From Myxococcales bacterium (GTDB lineage: Bacteria > Myxococcota_A > Polyangia > Palsa-1104 > JAEUJZ01), in the NCBI GenBank assembly GCA_016794465.1, contig JAEUKA010000072.1, positions 1-64,000 on the forward strand: a stretch of 64,000 nt of DNA. Reading direction: 5' to 3'. Numbering within the stretch: the stretch's first letter is position 1; the number at the start of each line of letters is the position of its first letter. The translations under genes were made by a program, and so were the position numbers. Shown here in pieces: positions 59,299 through 64,000 of the stretch. The notes beneath the pieces are model-generated. The model worked only from the letters and a program-made list of their open reading frames with translations, searched no databases and was not told where the DNA came from.

Positions 59299-60425
59299 TC
59301 TCCACGTCCTATCCGCGCGGTGCCGGCGATCCTGCGGGGAGCTTTGTCCACGGGCTCAACGGCTATCTGCGGCGCCAAGGTCATCGCGTCACGGTGGTCT
59401 GTGCAGGCGAGGCCGATTCGCCCCTGCAAGCGGAGCTGGATGGCGTTTCCGTGCATCGCGTGCCGTCGCCGCTGTTTTTTCAGGGAGGTGCTCCGGATGC
59501 CCTGGCGACCGGGCTGGTCCAATCACCGCTGCCGACGCTGTGGGAGGCAAGTCGCTTTTCGCTTCAGCTTGGGGCTGTGGCGGCGCGTCAGCTGGTAGGT
59601 TGTGATGCGCTGTTGTCGCACTGGCTCGTACCCTGTGGGATGACGGCGGCGCTGTTGCAAGGTCGCAGGCCTCATGTGGCGGTGGCGCACTCCTCGGACA
59701 TTCACCTGCTGCGGCGGCTGCGCGGATCGGTGGTGGCGCGCTGGCTGTCGCGGCGGGCTCAGCTGGTGTATAGCGCCGAGCACCTGCGGCTGGATGGAGC
59801 GCCGGGGCAGGTCGTGCCGATGGGCATCCATGTCGCCGAGTTTGCGCCGAGTGAGCCGCTCCGTCAGCAGGCAAGGCAAGCGCTGGGGCTGTCGCGTCCG
59901 ACGGTGCTGTTTCTGGGGCGACTGGTGCCAGTGAAGGGACTGGCGGTGCTGCTGGCGGCGCTTGACCGGCTGAATCAGCTCCAGCCGGTCGAGCTGCTGG
60001 TCGCGGGCGATGGGCCGCTGCGGACCGAGCTCATGCGTGAGGTGATCCGAAACGGGCTGCCGGTGCGCTTTGTCGGAGAAGTAAGTGGTCCGCGCAAGCG
60101 AGAGCTGCTGTGGGCTGCGGATGCGCTGGTATTGCCGTCGCTACAGCTCGCGGATGGTCGTACGGAAGGATCGCCGGTGGTGGTGTGGGAAGCGCTGGCG
60201 GCAGGCTGTCCGGTGGTGGCCTCGCGGGTCGGAGGCGTGGCGGCGCAGCTTGCGGGGGCCGGTCTGCTGGTTCCGCCTGGTGATGCAGTGCAGCTTGCGG
60301 AGGCGCTGCATCGGGTGCTGACCCAGCCGGAGCTGGCCAACCAGCTGCGTACCCAAGGTCTTGGGCGCGCGCTGAGTGCCGATTGGTCGCAGGTTGCACC
60401 GCAGCTGGAGAGATTCCTTTTGTAG
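59283..60425 (+). CDS. family 4 glycosyltransferase (group 1)
   Basis: About 380 residues with the GT-B fold: N-terminal IGVISTSYPRGAGDPAGSFVHGLNGYLRRQGHRVTVV, a linker at YSAEHLRLDGAPGQVVPMGIHVAEFAP, and the C-terminal half VLFLGRLVPVKGLAVLLAAL, LLVAGDGPLRTEL, ADALVLPSLQLADGRTEGSPVVVWEALAAGCPVVAS (E-x7-E nucleotide-sugar motif) and GVAAQLAGAGLLVPPGD. The GTG at 59283 is supported by the family start and lies within the end of the preceding gene. Confidence 0.9.
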   Translation: MHIGVISTSYPRGAGDPAGSFVHGLNGYLRRQGHRVTVVCAGEADSPLQAELDGVSVHRVPSPLFFQGGAPDALATGLVQSPLPTLWEASRFSLQLGAVAARQLVGCDALLSHWLVPCGMTAALLQGRRPHVAVAHSSDIHLLRRLRGSVVARWLSRRAQLVYSAEHLRLDGAPGQVVPMGIHVAEFAPSEPLRQQARQALGLSRPTVLFLGRLVPVKGLAVLLAALDRLNQLQPVELLVAGDGPLRTELMREVIRNGLPVRFVGEVSGPRKRELLWAADALVLPSLQLADGRTEGSPVVVWEALAAGCPVVASRVGGVAAQLAGAGLLVPPGDAVQLAEALHRVLTQPELANQLRTQGLGRALSADWSQVAPQLERFLL

Positions 60426-60617
60426 CCACGGATGCGGAGCCGTCGGCTGCCCGCAGTTGCTTCCCGGGCGCTCGGCATGCTAACGAATGAACAACCCGAT
60501 TGTTATCGCCAGCGGTATAAATAAACCTGACTTGCGTACGAACCAGTCTTTGCAAAGCCGCAAGATGGTCGACGTGTTTGGCGCTCTGCCCGGTCGGCAG
60601 AGGAGGAATGGCAGAAG

Positions 60618-61421
60618 ATGAACTTGGCATCCGTTTCCGGTCGCGTCCGCCTCGGGCGCCTCTCCGCTGGCCATGGGATGGTTCGGCTCGCTCGGCTGTC
60701 TCGACGTGTGGGCTGGCTCTCAGCGGTGTTTCTGCTCTTGGCGCTCGTGCCGGGCTGTGACAAGGGTCTGGCGGGTTTTCTGGACACTACCGGAGTCGGG
60801 GCGACGCTGCTTCCGGGCGTGAAGCTGAACCTGCCGCCGCCGCCCTCGTTTGCCGAGCCCAACATTCCTCGCGAGTATCCCGACGGCACCGTGTCGATCT
60901 ACGGGATGCGCAAAGAGTTCAAGCGCTACAGCGACACCAAGAACAAGTACATCGGCCAGAAGGTCAAGGTGAAGGCCTACCTCCTCGAGGTGTACAAGTG
61001 CCCGGTCTGTCCGAAGGGCCAGCAGTGCAAGCAGTGCGAGGAGCCGCACATGTACGCCTCCGACGAGCTGAACGGCTCAAAGGAAAAGGGACTGCTGATT
61101 GCGGAGTATCGTGGCTTTCGTGGTCGCGAGCCGAAGCTGACCATCGGCAAGCAGTACGTCTTCGAGGGAGTGTTCAATCAGTCGAGCCCGAAGGGGTTTA
61201 CTTCGAGTGACGGACTGCTCGTCTATCACAAGATGCTCGACGACACGAACAAGGAACACATTGGTCCCGCCGAGGAAAACGAGCGGCAAGCAGCACTCGC
61301 GGAGGCGGCTGCCCTCAAAGCCATGGGCCAGCGACCGCCAGTCCTTGCGCCGCCAGGTGCGACTCCAGGTGCGACTCCACCGGGTGCGGCCAAGCCTCCG
61401 ACCCCGCCGCCGGGCAAGTAA
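60618..61421 (+). CDS. lipoprotein with Cys cluster of unknown function
   Basis: The 267-residue protein has a signal ending FLLLALVPGCDKGL (lipobox VPGC). The central domain (residues 85-200) is beta-rich: YIGQKVKVKAYLLEVYKCPVCPKGQQCKQCEEPHMY, then LLIAEYRGFRGREPKLTIGKQYVFEGVF. The four Cys of CPVCPKGQQCKQC could bind metal; the fold looks OB-like. The C-terminus is Pro/Ala/Gly-rich. An AGGAGG lies about 12 bases before the ATG. I do not recognise the family. Confidence 0.72.
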   Translation: MNLASVSGRVRLGRLSAGHGMVRLARLSRRVGWLSAVFLLLALVPGCDKGLAGFLDTTGVGATLLPGVKLNLPPPPSFAEPNIPREYPDGTVSIYGMRKEFKRYSDTKNKYIGQKVKVKAYLLEVYKCPVCPKGQQCKQCEEPHMYASDELNGSKEKGLLIAEYRGFRGREPKLTIGKQYVFEGVFNQSSPKGFTSSDGLLVYHKMLDDTNKEHIGPAEENERQAALAEAAALKAMGQRPPVLAPPGATPGATPPGAAKPPTPPPGK

Positions 61422-61434
61422 GACTTCCTTTACC

Positions 61435-62550
61435 GTGCTTTCGCCCTCACTCACTGCGCTGCTTCAGCGCGTCTCTCGGTCTTTTTTTCTGAGCGTTCGT
61501 GTGCTTCCGGAAGCGGTGGCGTCCCCGATTGGGCTCGGCTATCTGCTGGCGCGGGCGGCGGACACCATCGCGGACACCGACCTACTGCCTCCCACGGTGC
61601 GGCTCGACTTGCTGACCGAGCTTGGGCGGGCGTGTGACGGTGACCTCGCGGCTTCGGCTCGGCTGACGCTGTCGCTGAACAAGGCGCTCGCGGAAACGAA
61701 CGCGCAAGGTCTACCGTCGAGCGAGCGGACGCTGCTGGCGGTACTGGATGAGTGTTTGGAGCTGCTTGGGCAGACCGAGCTTCCCGACCGGCGGCTGATC
61801 GCCAAGGTCTTGGGGCAGCTTGTCTCGGGGATGCAGACCGATCTGCGGCGCTTTCCAGCAGCCGGGAGCGTGACCGAGGCCGAGCAAGTGGTGGTGCTGC
61901 GCTCGCTCGAAGAGCTGGATGAGTACACCTACTTTGCGGCGGGCTGCGTGGGGGAGTTTTGGACCGAGCTGTGCGCCGCGCACCTGCCAGGACTTGCGCA
62001 CTTGACAGAGCCGGGGCTGCTTTCGCGAGGCGTGGCCCTGGGCAAAGCGCTCCAGCTGACCAACGTTGTGCGTGATCTGGCGGCGGATCTGCGGATCGGG
62101 CGCTGTTACGTGCCGGCACCGCTGCTCGCTGCGCACAAGCTGCCTCCGGCGCGGCTGTTTGCGCTGACGAAGGAGCCGCCACGCGACCTGACGGAAGCGC
62201 GGGCGCTGCGGCGGCTGACGGCAGAGCTGCTGGCGCTGGGCGTGACGCGCTGTGAGGAGGCGTGGCCGTACGTACGGGCGATTCCGGCCAGTGAAGTGCG
62301 ACTGCGGCTTGCGTGTGGGTGGCCGCTGCTACTGGCGCTCGATACCTTGGCGTATCTGGGGGATGTCGGCTCGCCGCTGGTGACGCCGGATCAGCCGGTG
62401 AAGGTGACACGTGGGTCGGTGTATGCACTGGTAGGTCAGACCTCGGCGGCGGCGCTTTGGGCACGGCTGATGGGCTCAGAAAAGTGGCTGGAGGCGCAGT
62501 TCCAGACGCGGCGAGAGCGTGCTCTGCGTTCGCTGGAGGCTCGGTCATGA
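61435..62550 (+). CDS. squalene/phytoene synthase family protein
   Basis: The 371-residue protein has both Asp-rich motifs of the family: RAADTIADTDLLP near residue 40 and LTNVVRDLAADLRIGRCYVPAP near residue 205, plus SLEELDEYTYFAAGCVGEFWTEL, in the style of squalene synthases. It condenses two prenyl diphosphates head-to-head, most likely two farnesyl diphosphates. The steroid-reductase-fold gene 4 kb upstream hints at triterpenoid or sterol metabolism. The GTG at 61435 is chosen as it precedes the first family residues (SPSLTALLQRVSRSFFLSVRVLP). It overlaps the TolC gene by ATGA. Confidence 0.9.
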   Translation: MLSPSLTALLQRVSRSFFLSVRVLPEAVASPIGLGYLLARAADTIADTDLLPPTVRLDLLTELGRACDGDLAASARLTLSLNKALAETNAQGLPSSERTLLAVLDECLELLGQTELPDRRLIAKVLGQLVSGMQTDLRRFPAAGSVTEAEQVVVLRSLEELDEYTYFAAGCVGEFWTELCAAHLPGLAHLTEPGLLSRGVALGKALQLTNVVRDLAADLRIGRCYVPAPLLAAHKLPPARLFALTKEPPRDLTEARALRRLTAELLALGVTRCEEAWPYVRAIPASEVRLRLACGWPLLLALDTLAYLGDVGSPLVTPDQPVKVTRGSVYALVGQTSAAALWARLMGSEKWLEAQFQTRRERALRSLEARS

Positions 62551-63977
62551 CGAGATTTGGTTGGGTGGTCGGTCTGCTGCTCGGGCTTGGGTTGTCCGCG
62601 CCAGGTCGTGCGCAAGCGCCGCCAGCGGTGGCTTCGTTCCAGGGCGCACCGCTCGGGCTGGGAGAAGCGATTCAAGCCGCGCTCCGTCATGCTCCGGCTG
62701 CGACCATTGCCCATCAGACCCGGATGTCAGCCGAGGCGCGGGTGGGGACAGCGCGGAGTCCGTGGCTGCCGCAGCTGTCACTGTCGGGCTCGCTGCGGGG
62801 CGATTACAGCTATCAGCTTGGCGATGGGATGAAGGGTCCGTTGGCGATCTCGACGTTTCGCTCGAGTGGGCAGCTGGCGCTCAGTCAGCTGGTCTACGAC
62901 TTCGGGCGGGTCGGCGGACGGCTGGCTGCGGCGCAGGCGGGAGCGCAGGCGGCTGAGACGGATGAAGCCAACGCGCGGGCGCAGGTGACGCTGGGTGCGA
63001 TGAGCAGCTTTTACGCAGTCCTGCAAGCAGAGGCGCTCTTGGCGGTCGCGAGCGAGAACCAACAGCAGCAGCACCGGCGGCAAAAGCAGTCCGAGAGCTT
63101 CTTTAAAATCGGCACCAAGCCGCAGATTGATGTGCTCATAGCCCAGACGGCGGTGGCGCAGGCGCGGCTTCAAGTCTTGCAGGCGCAAGGCAATGTCCGG
63201 GTGACTCGAACCCAGCTTCTACAGTCGCTGGGTCTGCCCGAGCGAGAGTGGGATGCCTGGCACAAGCGACCGCTGGAACCGGCCCTGCCGCCACCACATC
63301 CGCTCGAGGCGGTGCTGAGCAATGCCGATGCCGATACGGTGGTGATGGTGCCCGAAGAGACGGTGGATCGGACGCTGCAAGCGCGGCCCGACTTTCAGTC
63401 GCTGCTGGCGCGGGTTCGTCAGGCTGAAGCGCAGCTGCGTGCGGCGAGAGCCGACTATCTGCCGTCGCTGACTGTCGGAGCAAGTGCATCCATGAACAGC
63501 GGCACCATCGGTGGGGTGAGTGGACTCGACGTAACGACGCAGACGCAGCCGGGACTGCTGGTGTCGGGAACGCTCGGACTTAACTGGCCGCTTTTGACAG
63601 GACTGTCGACGGTGTATGCGGTGCGAGATGCGCAGGCCCAGCTGACGTTGGCGCAGGCCAACTTGCAGCAGCTGCGCCTGCAAGTCCGCAGTCAGCTTCA
63701 GCAGGCGTTTCAGCAGGTCCTGACCGCATGGCTGACCGTCGAGGCCGCAGCGGCGGTGGCGAGTCAGGCCAAAAAGCAGCTGGAGATGGCCGATGGTCGC
63801 TATCGGGCCGGCGTGGGCAACGCAATCGAGCTGGGTGATGCGCAAGTCTCGGCGATGCAGGCGCAGGCGCAGCGGGTGCAGGCGGACTTTGCGCTGGCGC
63901 AGCAGCGGGCCAGCCTGCGGTTTTTTCTCGGCGAGCTAACGCCCAATGTGTCCGATTCACGAGGAGACGCGCCATGA
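62547..63977 (+). CDS. TolC family outer-membrane efflux protein
   Basis: The 476-residue protein has a signal peptide (FGWVVGLLLGLGLSAPGRAQA) and two repeats of the TolC fold: LGEAIQAALRHAPAATIAHQTRMSAEARVGTARSPWLPQLSLSGS with VYDFGRVGGRLAAAQAG, and VRQAEAQLRAARADYLPSLTVGASAS with LNWPLLTGLSTVYAVRDAQAQL, each with long helical hairpins. It forms the outer-membrane channel of a tripartite pump. It starts in the squalene synthase stop (ATGA) and ends in the start of the next gene (ATGA), which in such operons is the adaptor. Confidence 0.92.
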   Translation: MTRFGWVVGLLLGLGLSAPGRAQAPPAVASFQGAPLGLGEAIQAALRHAPAATIAHQTRMSAEARVGTARSPWLPQLSLSGSLRGDYSYQLGDGMKGPLAISTFRSSGQLALSQLVYDFGRVGGRLAAAQAGAQAAETDEANARAQVTLGAMSSFYAVLQAEALLAVASENQQQQHRRQKQSESFFKIGTKPQIDVLIAQTAVAQARLQVLQAQGNVRVTRTQLLQSLGLPEREWDAWHKRPLEPALPPPHPLEAVLSNADADTVVMVPEETVDRTLQARPDFQSLLARVRQAEAQLRAARADYLPSLTVGASASMNSGTIGGVSGLDVTTQTQPGLLVSGTLGLNWPLLTGLSTVYAVRDAQAQLTLAQANLQQLRLQVRSQLQQAFQQVLTAWLTVEAAAAVASQAKKQLEMADGRYRAGVGNAIELGDAQVSAMQAQAQRVQADFALAQQRASLRFFLGELTPNVSDSRGDAP

Positions 63978-64000
63978 GCGAGCAGGTTTCGGCCCCCCGG
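63974..64000 (+). CDS. start of a gene coupled to the TolC-type gene (truncated by window)
   Basis: ATGAGC at 63974 overlaps the stop of the TolC-type gene and lies 8 bases after GAGGAGA. Only MSEQVSAPR is visible. By position it is most likely the periplasmic adaptor (HlyD/AcrA type) of the same pump, which is inference. Confidence 0.5.

Overview
The window looks like the chromosome of a GC-rich gliding predatory or soil bacterium of the Myxococcota (former Deltaproteobacteria). The signs are an mglB-mglA polarity operon, an AgmX/PglI-type C-terminal domain, Pkn-type Ser/Thr kinases with zinc ribbons and transmembrane C-termini, many lipoproteins with propeller or VCBS repeats, RsbR-like PAS/STAS proteins and a Thg1-like protein. 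The species is not identifiable from the sequence alone. Codon use is strongly GC3-biased, so lower-GC stretches stand out.

Layout. 1-127: end of a 5S rRNA gene and its terminator, i.e. the end of an rrn operon. 400-3435: SRPBCC protein, acyl-CoA dehydrogenase and a coupled APH-type phosphotransferase. 3442-5424 (minus): VCBS-repeat protein, degenerate receiver domain, carbohydrate-binding-like lipoprotein. 5471-7419: GDP-fucose synthase-like gene and gmd (GDP-deoxyhexose sugars). 7451-8360: a 21-bp tandem repeat and an Fn3-like protein. 8421-10595: a two-gene ATPase + HNH nuclease unit resembling Septu (PtuAB). 10676-13257: proB-proA. 13328-19993: secreted/lipoproteins, a shortened YgiQ relative, an RsbR-like regulator. 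20047-21278: apaG-murI. 21319-24704: flavin reductase, lipoproteins and a lipoprotein gene split by one in-frame TGA. 24765-29409: cutA, degenerate thg1-like gene, D,D-peptidase, M28 peptidase, DUF3108 protein.

29476-34769 is the most remarkable stretch. Two divergent, non-identical Ser/Thr kinase genes are each interrupted at exactly the same codons, the KPD of the catalytic loop HRDLKPDN, by 0.93-0.98 kb inserts. Each insert is flanked by an 8-9 bp direct repeat of the host kinase's own KPD codons, carries inward-facing subterminal CGTCGRRAA repeats near both ends, and holds different cargo: a DUF1905/YdeI-like gene in one, msrB plus a DUF952 gene in the other. Removing insert plus one repeat restores both kinases in frame (about 502 and 489 aa). 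I see no transposase or recombinase. This looks like a family of non-autonomous cargo cassettes that targets the conserved kinase catalytic-loop coding sequence.

34744-40298: TPR protein, large propeller lipoprotein, a repeat-rich convergent intergenic region, DHH phosphoesterase, two secreted/envelope proteins. 40299-43671 (minus): mglB, mglA and a PqqD-like/adaptor-like membrane protein. 43801-50645 (minus): two very large Cys-containing lipoproteins and recR. 50749-54170 (minus): SulP-STAS-cNMP transporter and an RsbR-like STAS protein. 54666-56417: rpsA. 56583-64000: a steroid 5-alpha-reductase-fold membrane protein, BMP-type binding lipoprotein-like protein behind a palindromic operator, two glycosyltransferases, a lipoprotein, a squalene/phytoene synthase and a TolC-type efflux gene coupled to a truncated downstream gene.
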